Shown: positions 33,271 to 45,084, numbered from the stretch's first letter. The stretch: DNA of 64,000 bases from Davidsoniella eucalypti (GCA_004009845.1 RMBW01000016.1:1-64000), one strand, 5' to 3'. Translations and numbers: made by a program. Notes: generated from the letters alone by a model not told the origin.

Positions 33271-33483
33271 TTTGCATAACTGGGCTGTTGCGCATAGCTT
33301 CTCATTGTAAAGCATTTTGAGCACTGTTTGGAAGTTCTGGGTTTCTCCAGAATGAGTCTCGTTGGCGCCAGTCTGATGACTCCTCACTGTTAGAATCGTT
33401 AAAGCTACCATGTTGGTAGGCTCAACCGGAACAGCAGCGTTGGAGGCGGGCACCAAGAGCAAGAACACACCAAATAACTTCAT
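33271..33483 (-). pseudogene. Small secreted-protein gene, 3' end replaced by R2
   Basis: The ATG at 33,483 starts a clear signal peptide (MKLFGVFLLLVPASNA, cleavage probably before AVPVEP). About 55 more residues follow, ending NEKLCATAQLCK at codon 71. From 33,270 leftward the frame runs into R2 and continues only by chance to 33,196. The original C-terminus is missing, so this is a truncated gene. Family not recognised; extracellular location inferred from the signal peptide. Confidence 0.55.
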
Positions 33484-33654
33484 GATGATTAAAGTAGAAG
33501 AATAACAAGGAATGTAAGGAGATCTTTTCGATAGTTTTTTTTTTAATTCATTTATCTTGTGAGCTATAGAGCTATGAAGATTTAAAAGAAACAACGAATA
33601 AATCAATAACAACAACAAAACATTACAGAAAACAAGTAGAAACGTAACGCAAAA

Positions 33655-33990
33655 TCAAAGAAAATCAAACACACCAAGACTCTCAAGAGCACCACTCATC
33701 ATCATGAAGTGCGACTGGTTCGCCCTCACCTGCAATACCCTCGTTAGTCTCTTCCACCTATTACTGTTTTTTTGGGCCTCTCTGATGGCACGGATCAATT
33801 CACCCTCAGGCATGCCAGCTTCTAGCAGTGGGGTAGCTGGCGTGGAGTCGGAGTAGTCGGAAACTACGCTGTCGGCGTCTAGATCCGGCTCTTCAGACAC
33901 TAGCTCAGATTGCCCTTCGCTCTGAGCAGTTCCATCCTCGATGTCATCAGACACCTCAGGAACTATATCGACGCTGCGGGGGGGAAGGAA
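33655..33990 (-). CDS. Hypothetical protein, probable 3' exon (partial)
   Basis: An open frame of about 99 codons with an acidic N-terminal part (DDIEDGTAQSEGQSELVSEE) and a basic C-terminal part (EAQKNSNRWKRLTRVLQVR), ending GVFDFL. No ATG opens it. The frame is open upstream through about 34,020, where a CAG acceptor (AAAGCAG) suggests that an upstream exon once joined. I could not find that exon. Family unknown. Confidence 0.4.
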   Translation of the reverse strand, partial: FLPPRSVDIVPEVSDDIEDGTAQSEGQSELVSEEPDLDADSVVSDYSDSTPATPLLEAGMPEGELIRAIREAQKNSNRWKRLTRVLQVRANQSHFMMMSGALESLGVFDFL

Positions 33991-34385
33991 GACTGTGGAA
34001 GCGGCCCAGATAGCCTGGTCCTGCTTTGAAAGATGATTTTACATGTTTCTGAGATCAGGGGCTATACTATGAGATGTCTACAACATCAACAATAAAAATA
34101 TACACAAACCGTTTGTATATCACATGTACATATATCAGTTAACCGGTAATCTACTCAATGGTAGTTCTCACTAATAAGCATGTTTCCCACTAGTTAAGCC
34201 TCACTTTTGCCGCATTTGGCCTGTTGCTCCAACAATGCCTAACTATATTTGTCCTACGCAAGTCTGTGAGCAGAAAAAAAGGGGACTTGTACTAATTTAG
34301 CTTTCTTTGGGGATTTCTATAAAGTTAGGGTTTATCATACATTTGGTGATAGTAGTTGTATACCTCAGTCTCGATCTCCTCCAAC

Positions 34386-35871
34386 ATGGCCTCTCCAGCG
34401 ACAAATGACTATACGGTTGTGCAGTTGTTTACATTTATGCCGTACGTGTCTTAACATGACCGTACTGGCAACAACGCTTTTAATGTCCACTCCGCGGACG
34501 TATTTGCTTACGGATCCGAAGACTTCGTAGCGTCTCTTTTTGCGTACTCCGGTACACCGCTCACTAACCTTGACCAGGTTTCTGAGCACCTGCCTGCCAT
34601 CAGCTTCGATAGAGCTAATGAAATCGCCATTGAGTTCAGTACCATCGATGCTGCCACCACCCCTCTGGATGTGTGGGCATCTGCCTTAGATTCCACCTCC
34701 CAGGGCAGCGTCATGGCGATGACACCAATTGGTTCTGTTGTCTCACAGAACTATGGATGGTTCGGCGTCTTGGGCATCACTGCCCGAGGAGATACGATGG
34801 TAGTGCTGGGTGTCACACCCAGCACAATAAACGATCTTGAGGACTGGAATTCCATGACTGACACCGCAGATGACTTCCAAAATGTCACTAATCCTCACAT
34901 AATCGAATTAGTCGCGGCGTCGGTGGATGATACCACGCCGAAGTCAAAGTACATGTTCTTTGACTTCCAGCACAATAGTGGAATCACTTACAGTGATTCC
35001 CATCAGGATTTGGGCCTTAAGTGCTCATCGTGTGATGTGTCTGGGGCCATTGGCTTCTGGGCTGGAAAGCGCCATGGTGGAGATTTCAAGATCTCTACCA
35101 AGGGTGTAGTTGCTCAGACGTTGTTGAGACTATATGTCACTGGACACGTTGTCCAGGGCCTTACGGGCTCTCAGCGATTACTGGCCTTACCACCGGTGTC
35201 TTTCCAGGTGCCGGATATTGGCTGTATCCCTATCCCTCAGTGATAGTATCGGCTACAGAGTATCCGATATCTAGGCGTATGCTCGCCTAGACTTTGGAGG
35301 CAAGATGACGGTCTCTGATGAAAATCGTCTCCTAGCCCACGCTGAGCGACGCATCTAGAAGAGTCGTGTTGATGCCAATATTGAGGCACCTGTCTTCTCA
35401 TTATACAAGCCCACAGTGTCTGGTGGTTTGTATGGTGAAGTGTCCGTCTACCATGCAATACATGCTGATGTGACATTCGAATCACTATTCATTGATGCCT
35501 CTGTATCCACTACTATGGACTGGAAGTTCCCCCAGTTCCATCTAACAGCTGCAGCTTCATATGATGATGTTTGTGGATTGTGTGGTGGGGGGAAGTTTGG
35601 TCTTTCTGGGGATCTTGATTTGGACAGTGTCATGACTGTCGGTCTCAAGCCAAGAATCTTCGGTATGGACGTATCTTGGCTGTCATTCACCCAGTCTACT
35701 ACGACTAAGGTGATTGACCTGTTGAACCTTTGTGTAGCATCCGGTCCGAAGTGCAAGAGTAGATGGTTTGACCTCAACCCTAGTCACTCAAGATCCTTCC
35801 GTAAAAAGGATGCTCACAAGCTGTTCCGGGACTCCGATTGGTTTTTTTTTTTCGCTATATTGATGTTTTAA
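34386..35871 (+). pseudogene. Relic of a large fungal protein family, copy 1
   Basis: An ATG at 34,386 is followed by one in-frame TAA at codon 23 and then an open frame to 35,241. It includes QDLGLKCSSCDVSGAIGFWAG and LLRLYVTGHVVQGLTGSQRL, then PPVSFQVPDIG. The LGxKCxxCxxxG pattern followed by a PxxFxxPxIG stretch resembles a family of large fungal (often secreted) proteins of unknown function; this link is from memory and tentative. After 35,241 the frame shifts and contains further stops. Coding resumes with SLYKPTVSGGLYGEVSVYH and CVASGPKCKSRW up to about 35,840. The 3' part is paralogous to 39,733-40,587. Confidence 0.55.
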
Positions 35872-36360
35872 TGAAGTATTCTCTAAAAATTCCCTTGTAT
35901 AACTATGTGATTATTGAATGAATGAACAGCCTTTTGAATGTGATGCTATATAAGCTTAAGTTACACTTTCTTCCAATATCTCCTTTTTAAAAATCAATGG
36001 CCGATAAATGGGCTTCCATGTATTGTATAAATCATCCCTCTATTCTCCCTATATGCATACAGCTCGAGTAGCACAGAAATCGAAGTTACTATTGAAATTC
36101 GCTCACAGGGCCGTACTACCGATATAAAACAGCACAACTCTTGTTCATTACACATTTTCTATTTGAAGGAATAATCTATGAAAACACGTAACACACAAAT
36201 GTAAATGCTCTATCGTGTCAATTCTCTACCTCTGGTATAGAGAGGGGATATCAAAGCCAAAGGTAAGTGAGTGTAATTTTCCACATTCACAAAATGTCTC
36301 TACTCGGACGTAGATTGGGTCATTTTCTTTCTTTACGTCAACTTCTGTTAAGTTTTGGTT
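35872..36360. other. No gene seen
   Basis: AT-rich sequence with no ORF of interest. Confidence 0.5.
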
Positions 36361-36465
36361 TTGGTTTTCTATCTAGTCACCAAACTAGCACCGGGTAGAA
36401 AATATAGTGTTCCTGGTAAATGTTCAGTACGACGCTCTAACCATCTGTGCTAAGCGAGCTTGCTG
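36361..36465 (-). ncRNA. tRNA-like A-box segment (possible SINE or tRNA relic)
   Basis: On the minus strand, 36,465-36,425 reads GCTCGCTTAGCACAGATGG then TTAGAGCGTCGTACT. This matches the acceptor/D-arm half of a fungal tRNA of the Ile type (TRGYNNANNGG A box). No B box follows, and the sequence continues into a CCAAAA-type simple repeat near 36,350-36,370, as in a degenerate tRNA-derived SINE. A working tRNA is excluded. Confidence 0.3.
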
Positions 36466-36874
36466 TTAGATAATGATAATGACGGTGATGTATGAACCAT
36501 GTTCCTAGCATGGTTCCTGTAGAAAGACATATATATCCTATATGTTTGTGTAGCGTGAAGGGGAATTATTATATAAATCAATAGGATTGCTAACATCGTC
36601 TCTGTCAAGTTCAAATGATTTTACTGACTGTTTAGTGTTTTACTGTTTTTAGGTTGTAGCTTTTGAGGAAATTTGCAATACACTCATGTTCGTTTTCATC
36701 GTATCTTTATATGTACTTCTAATGTTGTAAGATGTAAATTTATATTATTTGGGCATCTTAAATGCCTAAGGGATATATCCTTGCTGACATTTTTTGTATC
36801 TTGTACTATAGAACTAAGTCCGGTGAAAAAAGAAATAGATAAAAACCCAGCCTGATTGTTGTGACTTGGGAGCC

Positions 36875-37436
36875 CTAAGTTTTAACTTTGCGTCGTTTTT
36901 TAATAAGCTGCTGTACATCAACAGCAGACAGCTGTGAACGGCGAGTGTATTCCCTGTGAAACATGATCCTCTCTCCTCCTTCTCCAACCCAGGAGAGTCC
37001 CCCAGGGGCATCTTTTTCACTGACTGGAAGACGTGTAAGAGAATCAAGATCAGACCAAGGATGCTCAGGGACCTTAGATGTCTGGGATACCATCAAGCCA
37101 ACCTGTCACTTTGATAATTGCCTTTTGTCTTTTTGATAGGCACTGTTCCGAAGGAGACACGGGTATCTTTTCAGGCTATTAGAAAAGGTGGTTAGTGCTG
37201 ATATTTTCTTGATAATGGACGCTTGGGATATTTACCTTGGCCTTCTGAGCGACCTGCTCGCTGGTCTCGAGCGTGCGCTCAATAGGCTGGCGAGAGACTC
37301 GAGGCGCAGAAACCGCCGTGAGAGGATCTACGGCGGACACTGCCAAAGATGCCATGAGGGCAGTCAAGTGCTCAGCCTTCTCCACAACATCAACAGAAGT
37401 AACCTGCTGGTTGTTGGCGGTCGAAGATGGAGACAT
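36875..37436 (-). CDS. Hypothetical protein, two-exon model
   Basis: The ATG at 37,436 (context CACAATGTC) opens MSPSSTANNQQVTSVDVVEK and runs to EQVAQKAK. A GTAAAT donor follows, with a CACTAAC branch site about 50 nt downstream. Two acceptors are possible. The first TAG (about 37,177) gives a short second exon ending in WLDGIPDI. A later CAG (about 37,108) keeps phase and joins a 70-codon open frame containing EHPWSDLDSLTRLPVSEKD and ending QQLIKKRRKVKT (stop at 36,875). The second gives about 140 aa. The product is hydrophilic with a basic tail. Family unknown. Confidence 0.45.
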
Positions 37437-37439
37437 TGT

Positions 37440-38764
37440 GAAAATTAAAGAGATCTAGCGAAATAATTATAGAGTATCGTGAAAGAAGTTGCAAATATTA
37501 AGATATCATAATCATAAATACTCGAGTTATTTAATAACCAAAACAAGAATAGATAGTCGAAGTTGATGATGTGGAAAAATGATTTTTTAATGGTAGTAGA
37601 CTGCATCTTTATATGCAAAGATATAGGACTTTTTTTAGTGACTTATATTTCATTTGCCACCTGAAGCTTATCTACTTGCGATCTCCTGATCTAGACTTAC
37701 TACCTGATTTGGATTTAGTTCTATGATCTTATAAGTCAACTTACTGCTAACTGTAATGTATAGTCTTGAAACTATAAGCAGTACAGTTACTATATCCCAT
37801 AGTCACATTGTCTATACAAATAGGTAATATACAACCATCATGATTTTACCATGCCGTCAAAATTTGACTTTCATGAAACCCAGGCATAGTCGATAGATCA
37901 ATATAGAAGAAAGAAATGACACCAATACTCGTACAGTTATGTACATATATTGGTTCTCCGACAATTGCCACTACAAACTAAATTCTAACTAACTAGGATG
38001 TTTTAAAAATACTAGCATCGATTTTATACAACATCTCCCCAACTTGAAGAATTTACAGATGATTTCATCATCTTGCAGCTACAATTCTTGAATCACGGCT
38101 AGGATATGTCTTTGCCTTGTTTAGAAATGATGGTTATCCTATGTGTGACATCTCAAAACCTGGTGAAGAAAAAAGAAGGACAAAAAATATCACGTGGGTG
38201 AAAAAAAGCCCAAGCAAAACAATATAGAAGAATATAAAAGCAGGAATTGTGGTAAGAAAGAAAGAGCCAAAGAAATGACAATCTTTTTTTCGCCTACTGT
38301 ATATTTATTTTCTTGATCTAGAGCTCAAATCCACTTTCCTATGTCAATGCTGTGTATCATATTTTGCTACCTGTCATTAAATTTGTGGTCATCTTGTTTT
38401 GGATGAATTTTGAGTGGTCTCTTTCCATCTCTCTCATTGATCTTTGCTTGAGATGGAAGCAAGAATCCCTTTCTGAGTTGGAAAAACAGATGAAATGTTA
38501 AATTCAATACATGATTGTGTCAAGGAGAAGAAGATACCGCTTATTATCTGAAATTGGCACTATGTAATTGAGGAGCAATATGTTCTTTGTATTCGCCCAT
38601 CTCTATAGTTAGAATTTTCTCTACTTCTATCGAAGTGCATTTTGCACTCCACTGCTGTGTACCCCAAGCCTCGCCAAGCATCACGACTGCTCTCAAAGAT
38701 ATCTGAGTACGGTAGCCCTTGTCTTGAAGTCATAGCCTACCTATCCTCTGCTCGTCCTCCCATG
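37440..38764. other. AT-rich region, no gene seen
   Basis: Upstream of the hypothetical gene. No ORF, tandem array or RNA gene can be supported. Confidence 0.5.
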
Positions 38765-39732
38765 CTAACCACAGGACAAGAATAAGAGGATAAGAATAAT
38801 AATAGGTATTGAAGGAGTATGAGGCGATAAGAGTAAAGAAGTAATAATAGAAGCAAAGACAAACGCGATAATAGAAGTAGAGATAGAATTGAGAATGGGA
38901 ATGAAAGTGGGAATCAGTATGGTGAGAGAGTTGTTATACGAATAAGGTTCCGAAATGTTCGGAGTTGTAGTGCAGTATTCGGATCGAGCCATATCTGGCT
39001 GATGGTGCAAAAGAAACTTTGAATGTTAGAGACCTGCGATATGAAAAGAATCGGGCAAACCAACAACACTGGCATGTTGGTTTATTCCAAGTGAGAAGCG
39101 GCACAAGGGGGAGCTACTGTCTTTGTTCTTTGGCGGCGCCCAGGCGGGCCTCTTCTTCCTTTCTTAGTTGTGTCTCTAACTTCATAGCTGCCTTATGGGC
39201 AGCTGTCCCTGCTCTTGGTATCTTATGGCCTTTTAGGGTCTGGCTTTAAGGTCAAGAGGAACTATGACCGGTGCAATAGAGTAGTGTGTTTTCATCGGAC
39301 AGGATGCTAAGAGTAGCTAGTCACTTAACTTGACTTGAACATACTTTACAAATACGTTGATCACTGAGATTATACAGCGCCGGACTATTTAGGGTTAGGG
39401 TTATTCGGGGTTTGGCAAGATTCAAGAATCGTCATCGTCGCCGAAACTTCTGTAATCAAAACCCGACCCAGTTAGTTGAATCTGTAGGGCGTAAGAGGTT
39501 TTCGCTCTTATTGTTTCTATACTGTTTTTACTGTTTTTACTATTATCTTTGCTTTACATCCTATCGCCACATTCCAACTTAGTCTTTACACTTTGAAATT
39601 AACTAACTACTAAAATAAAAACACTAAATAAAGAAAGAAAACGGTTGATAGATATGTTAGCACCTAAAGCGAGCAAGCTAAGCTCTAGATGCCTTTCCAC
39701 AGCATTAAATCCAGCGACTGACTGGGGCAAGC
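38765..39732. other. Low-complexity and unassigned sequence
   Basis: 38,780-38,950 is a purine-rich AATAATAG/GAATAAGA-type low-complexity tract; the long minus-strand ORF over it is a composition artefact. On the minus strand 39,246-39,120 has a protein-like frame (AAMKLETQLRKEEEARLGAA, then a stop) that could be the tail of a decayed transposase, but no core domain is present. 39,389-39,403 is a telomere-like motif, listed separately. Confidence 0.35.
39389..39403 (+). repeat. Telomere-like TTAGGG motif
   Basis: TTAGGGTTAGGGTTA, two and a half units of the standard filamentous-fungal telomere repeat, standing alone in AT-rich sequence. Confidence 0.7.
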
Positions 39733-40587
39733 TTACTCAAGTTCCCATTCATCGAAATCCTCCTTATACTCCGGGTGTATACGGAACATGTCAGATTTCT
39801 GGGCAGAAGTCAAAGACCAGTCATCTTTGATTGGATTGAACGGCTCTCTGACGGTGCCAGGGATCCATTCCCGCTCAGAAACCATATCAATCAGTCGACC
39901 GACCATGGCACCAGAAGATGTCTTGGACCATTGAGTCTCATCATCCTCTAGCATGTCAAACAAATCATCAGCAACATCGGAAGGCATATCTTCAGTTTCA
40001 AAGGGCAACTCAACGTCATGAGTTACAGTCAGGTCCGAGCCCTTGAATAGTCTTGAAGCATCCTTTTTGCTGAATGATCTCTTGTGGTGCCAATCAACCC
40101 AGCGGCTTTTACACTTTGGCCCTAACGCGACACAGAAGTCAAGCAAATCGAGCACTTTAGTGGTGGTAGATCGCGTAAATGACAGCCATGACAAGTCATT
40201 GCCAAAGATGGTTGGCTTGAGCCCACTGTCGTAAGACTCTCCAGCGCTAGATTGCCGGAAAGGCCGAGCTTTCCTCCGCCACACAGCCAAGCCTCGTCAT
40301 ATGAGGCTCCAGCTGTTAGGTGGAACTGGGGAAATTTCCAATCCACAGTGGCGGCGATGGAGGCATCGATGAACGCGGCCCGGAATGCTACCTGCATGAA
40401 TCCCGTGGTAGACATAGACTTCTCCATACAGGCCACCTGAAACAGTCGGCTTGTAAAGCGAGAACTTCGATGCTTCGATATTAGCACCGACCCGGCTCAG
40501 ATAATTGTCAAATCTATACTGGGCCCTACGTTCCAACCTTTCTGGTGTTAATATAACATCATAACTTATGTGTTGGTGGAGTTCCAT
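39733..40587 (-). pseudogene. Relic of a large fungal protein family, copy 2
   Basis: Paralogue of the 3' half of 34,386-35,871. In order: VILTPERLERRAQYRFDNYL, then SLYKPTVSGGLYGEVYVYHG; a frameshift near 40,400; AAFIDASIAATVDWKFPQFH and YDEAWLCGGGKLGLSGNL; a second frameshift near 40,230; SGLKPTIFGNDLSWLSFTRS; and an acidic C-terminal tail (DVADDLFDMLEDDETQW.. ending DEWELE). That tail is absent from copy 1, so this copy shows the natural C-terminus. The N-terminal half of the family is missing. Confidence 0.6.
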
Positions 40588-42104
40588 GATGATTAGGACT
40601 TTAGGCTTTTGAATTTAACTAGTTGATGTTGTAAGTGGAGCGCTCCAATAATTACTACATATGTATCTTTTCTGAATTGAAATGAAAGTTTACATATCAG
40701 AAATGAGGAGAGGAGAAACATACACGCATCTTGCCATAGAAAGGCTGGTAGTATCGATATAAATATAAACTTGACTTTCTGTAATAATTTTATAGTATTT
40801 ACTCATTATCTAGTTATGGGCAGTTGCACTTACTAACAACAGCTTAGACCAGGAAATACCAGCCTGGATTTCTAGTTAAAAAGCGAAAGTCCGATAGATT
40901 TGTAGTATGGTGCTTTTTTTTTTGGCTACAGCACATCCAGATTGGGCAGATGTATGTTTCTGTGTAATAGAAACCAGCTCATATTAGATGGCTTAAATGC
41001 TGTAGTTAGGCCAGAAGCAGTTTTTTGGGAGCCAGATCGATGTTAGACTCAGGAATAGTATTCAGAGTCTAAACTAAGCCAGATTTCCAAACATCTCGCA
41101 GTTTTTAGCTTTTTGTAAATCTATCCTTCTTACACACCAACTGTTACAGTACTAAGAAGTGCAGTAACGGTTCACTTCAGGAGTCATTATATCATTCAGT
41201 AAAGTCGGATCATAAGAAGACTAGTCTGGTAAACGTTAACAGTAAAGCATCTCCCTAGACCTGTAGATAGAAAAGAAACACCAGCCAAAGTCACTCTAAG
41301 GTGACTAGGTGTCTGTTTAGTTTGAAAAAAGTAACGTGATCTGATATCACGAAAATGAGATAGCCCAGCTTGCAAGGTCATTTAGCGAACTACAGATGCT
41401 CAAAGGGTACAAACATGAGCAAACTGTCCAAGTGTTCAAGGCAGTTTTCATGTCCGCCGTTGTAGGCCAGTACAGCCATTCCCCTCTCATTCTAGACATA
41501 CTGGTACTCCTTCCCTACTATTCTCCAGAAATGAACATATAAAAAGGCTTCCTGGTTCCACAAACACCCGCTAATAATCTTGCAGTCAATGGGAAAGAGA
41601 AAAGGTGGTGGTGGGGGCTCTTCTAAGTTACAAGGAAACCTCCCCCCCTATGAATATACACGAATAACGTAGCTGAAGTGCTCGCAAAATCATCAGGTCT
41701 ATAAGCACCAGAATAACATATATGACTATAGTCTTCGTCGTACGAAACAAGACACTCAAGTACTATTTGAGCAGTAGTTCACAAAGCAAATGGCCATAAA
41801 ATCTGATGTACAAAGAAGGAAACACAGCTTCCCCTCTCAAAAAAAGTCACAACTGAGGGAAGAAAACTATCAGAGCAGGTTCTGATAGCATTCCCAAGAT
41901 ATAAATATCATTAAGGACTCGGACACAAAAATGGCACAATGAAATATCATGGTTACTAAAACGTCATAGCCTTGGACCAAATCCTTCATATTAAAATTGA
42001 TCGTCTATATATTAGGGATAGAATAGCAATAGTAATGGCTAAGGAAACTCCACTTCAGAGAAGTTCAGGCAAATTCAATCGAGACAGAAATCACCACCAA
42101 CTTG
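40588..42104. other. AT-rich region, no established gene
   Basis: Apart from a possible micro-ORF at 41,589, nothing supported. A TATAAAAAGGC box lies near 41,540. Confidence 0.45.
41589..41672 (+). CDS. Possible micro-ORF, 27 aa, with upstream TATA box
   Basis: About 50 bases after an ATATAAAAAGG box, an ATG in the context AGTCAATGG opens a 27-residue basic, Gly-rich peptide (MGKRKGGGGGSSKLQGNLPP..). It might be a first exon or a truncated gene start. Downstream no continuation is evident. Low confidence. Confidence 0.2.
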   Translation: MGKRKGGGGGSSKLQGNLPPYEYTRIT

Positions 42105-43030
42105 ACTTGGCTATATTTAACTTCTACCTGAATCATCAACATTATGCAATGCCGGATTGGTTACCGGACAGATATTTAAAGTTGTGTCTTATATTAAAGT
42201 TGTTTTGGCAATTTTAAAGTGTAAAGACTAGGTTGAAATGAAAGCAAAAAAAGTCAATATAGAGGAAACAAGAAGAGCGAAAAAAACCTTGTCACAGCTG
42301 TAGAATCATCAAAGGAAAGCAGCACCCAATCAAAACATCATTCACATGCTCCTCAGACAAGGAAGCCCTCCTCACAACCAGCGAAATCGCCCTCGTCTTG
42401 ATTCCCCAAGTCCGAGGGACAGACTGGGAGTCACGGTTCTGGTGAGCCAGGCTGAAGTGGTCTTTGACATACATTGTTGTAGTATCTTGAACGTAGTTTC
42501 AGACGTCGGGTCCATCGATCCGCCCTGGAAGAACACCATGGGGTAGAACTGCTCACCAGCTTCCAGGGGGGGCATTTACCAATCTTAACATTGTAACTCT
42601 TGTTCAGAATGGTAGCTGCTTCCCTTGAGGAGTGTTCCCCGTGAAGCGTGATGATTGTCACGTCGTAGAGCTTGCGCAATCCAACCTCCTCGAATCCCCA
42701 ATCGGCTCGTCGGCCGGAATCTTCCTCTTCGTTGTGCCTGAAGTGGGGTTCCAGGTCGCACAGGATTCCTGACTGGCGGAGAGTCTGGTGGAAGCAGTTT
42801 CGAACCATGTTGTGAATGCGGTGAGTTGACCGGGCACGGGTAGTGGTCCGTTGGCACTTTTGGTGATGGGCCCACTTGACAGTTTGGTGGCACTCTGGGC
42901 ACGGCTTGTCCGTCATGGGGTCCGGGAGTAGGAAACGTTCACTGGTCATGCCCATAAAGAGGGAATCAGCAATGATTTGGCGTCTGCTGGTTGGCTGTAT
43001 TCCCATCCATTGGCGTCCATTGTCACCCAA
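42105..43030 (-). mobile_element. Retrotransposon R3: C-terminal zinc-knuckle/endonuclease ORF and 3' end
   Basis: A minus-strand open frame (43,030-42,431) contains IIADSLFMGMTSERFLLPDP, CPECHQTVKWAHHQKC and RRADWGFEEVGLRKLYDVTI, followed by ATILNKSYNVKIGK. A frameshift near 42,575 leads to PPLEAGEQFYPMVFFQGG in another frame. Zinc knuckle, then D...DVTI, then K..Y, then a hydrophobic VFF.GG strand is the order seen at the C-terminus of non-LTR elements with a restriction-like (PD-(D/E)XK) endonuclease. No reverse transcriptase precedes it, so it is 5' truncated and inactive. Its 3' end recurs at 23.8, 45.1 and 53.8 kb. Confidence 0.55.
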
Positions 43031-44854
43031 GTCCTTCGTTTCTGCTACATAGCTGTCAAGAGCTCCATTTCCACCATAATAAAAATTGAATCAAAAAATA
43101 AAAAAAAGTAAAAAATACACATTCTTCACCAAGAATGCTAATTATATTTGGTTACTGCCGTCAGAGCATCAATATACATTGTATACTAGTATTGGTTTAG
43201 GGCTGTGTGTGTATCTTAGGATACTGAGGTGCTACATAGCTATCAAGAGCTCCATTTCCGCCTTAATAAAATTGAATTAAAAATAAAATCATAGCCAAAG
43301 CGCAAGTGTGGTGATAATTGAAGTTGTTTTGCCTTTTTCCTATCGGATCAATGGACATGTGTTATAAACTAATTTATAGGTCACCCTTTCGCCAGGAAGA
43401 CGGGAATGGTCTAATGGTTCAGTTCCTAGCTGAATATTAACGCCGGAGTGGCCTCACTCACCGCTTAGGCCACTCACCGCTTTCCTGGCACCCCCCACCA
43501 AACCTTGCTAGGAACAAGAATTGGGCCGCCAACCGACCGAATCACACAACACACATACGGACTTAGAGGGTGTAGAGTGTCGGCTTCTGCGAGATGGAGC
43601 TCTGCGATAAACCTAACAAATCTGGTCCGCTTAGCTCCAAGGCGGGAATGATCAACCTCAGGACAAACTCGTAGAAGTCACCCTACACTCTGAGGAGGGA
43701 TAATGGATAGGAGGATGAGGAAGATAAGACGGGGCGCCCCAGTGGATGGAATGAGCTGGAAGGGAAGGATAAGGACAGGAACAACGACAACACCGACGAC
43801 AACACAGAACACCAAGAGAAGAGAACACGGCCGAGACGGCGGCAAGAGATGTAGGTACCATCGAGGTACCGAACTCTTTTGGTAAATTTGCACAAACTTT
43901 TATTACTTTACTTGTTCAAGCAGCCTGTCCAAGATCTCAGTGTGCCCTAGAACTACAGATACAGCGTTATTGTTGGACAAGAGAGAGTAGCTGATATTCA
44001 GATAGATTAAACTAGTTAGTTGTATTAGCAAGATTCCTGAACGTTCCATTGAATCACTAGGATTGTACGATGCCACCCAGATTAGGATACCTGACAAGTA
44101 ATTGAAAGTCCCCCCCCCCCTCCGCTAAGACAACAAACTCAATAGCTTGTGTATATGTTCGGGACAGTTCTAGCATCGTTAATATTTAGTTGTATATGCT
44201 ATGGTTGGTCTTACTAAGCAAGTTTTTCTGCCGGCTTTATGTTCAGACGAATAGTGCCCAATTCTTGGTCTTCTTTCCTGCTATAAAAAAGCCATTGGTT
44301 CGATTCACCGTTTTTGCGTTATTATCCTTCAAACTCGTACTTTTTTCCAATTGGAATTCATATAAAATTCCAAACGGCGATGATATACACAAAATATTCG
44401 CGGAATCTTCTCTATGACGTCTAATGCGGATACTGCAAATGGTAAGCTCAATTTACTTTACTTACAGAAAAACCCCATTTTTATTTCTGGGACTGGGTAG
44501 TGTGTAACAATAGCTGGCATAGCTGAACTAGGGTTGCTGCAGGGAGAGGTGTCCCAATATGCACAGCTTGAACATCCAAGTATGGAGACTGCAAGGAAGA
44601 AGTGGGTCTTTGCCGCGCTTGAATCGATTTTACAATGTACACTTATCTACACTTAGCTTGGCTGTATTTAGTGGGGCTGCCCCGAAGGATGTTCATCAAA
44701 GCAGACATGATATGTATAACTATATTAATATGTTTATATATAAGAAAGCCGCTATTTAAGAGCATATAATACGTAACAGCTACAAAAGCAATAACCTAAT
44801 CTATTTCTCATCTTTATAACTATCTCTATGTATAAGCCCTACACGAAACCAAAC
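43031..44854. other. Unassigned interval
   Basis: No gene can be supported. A 43.20-43.27 kb segment repeats part of 43.03-43.09 kb (CTACATAGCT(G/A)TCAAGAGCTCC), a small local duplication. 43,380-43,660 is less AT-rich and includes a tRNA A-box-like string without a B box. 44,111-44,121 is a C-homopolymer. Confidence 0.4.
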
Positions 44855-45084
44855 ATGGCTACTAAACCAGAAATCACTGTCTCTTTGGACGTCAGCAAAT
44901 ACTCTCGTACTCTTCCTGCCACAAAGGAAGCCCAGCCAACCATACCCCAGCTTTTCCACGATGCCATGGTTGTCCGTAACGACGTCTTCGTCGTAGAGCA
45001 AAAGGTAAATCACCAAAACCTGTTGGAACTATTCGTATTGTTCCATTCCCACACGCACCGAATCCTACTCCGAAATCCACCCAT
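44855..45084 (+). pseudogene. GNAT-type acetyltransferase, truncated by R3
   Basis: The ATG at 44,855 opens MATKPEITVSLDVSKYSRTL, then PQLFHDAMVVRNDVFVVEQ, the N-terminal A-helix/strand pattern of fungal GNAT N-acetyltransferases. In the next frame, PVGTIRIVPFPHAP follows almost at once; in the family this is the beta-strand about 25-30 residues further on. The intervening segment (and possibly an intron beginning GTAAAT at 45,005) is therefore deleted. At about 45,085 the gene meets the R3 3' terminus (ATTTGATTTGATTATATT). The acetyl-CoA site and the rest of the enzyme are missing. Confidence 0.6.

Noticed and set aside
38765..39010. 81-aa hydrophobic minus-strand ORF
   Set aside because: Arises from an AATAATAG-type low-complexity tract; no gene context.
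43380..43470. Possible tRNA gene (GGAATGGTCTAATGGTTCAG resembles an A box)
   Set aside because: No anticodon arm, B box or pairing acceptor stem follows; the downstream sequence is a CACTCACCGCTT repeat.
44290..44310. tRNA B-box-like string GGTTCGATTC
   Set aside because: Flanking bases cannot form a T-stem and no A box lies upstream at the right distance.
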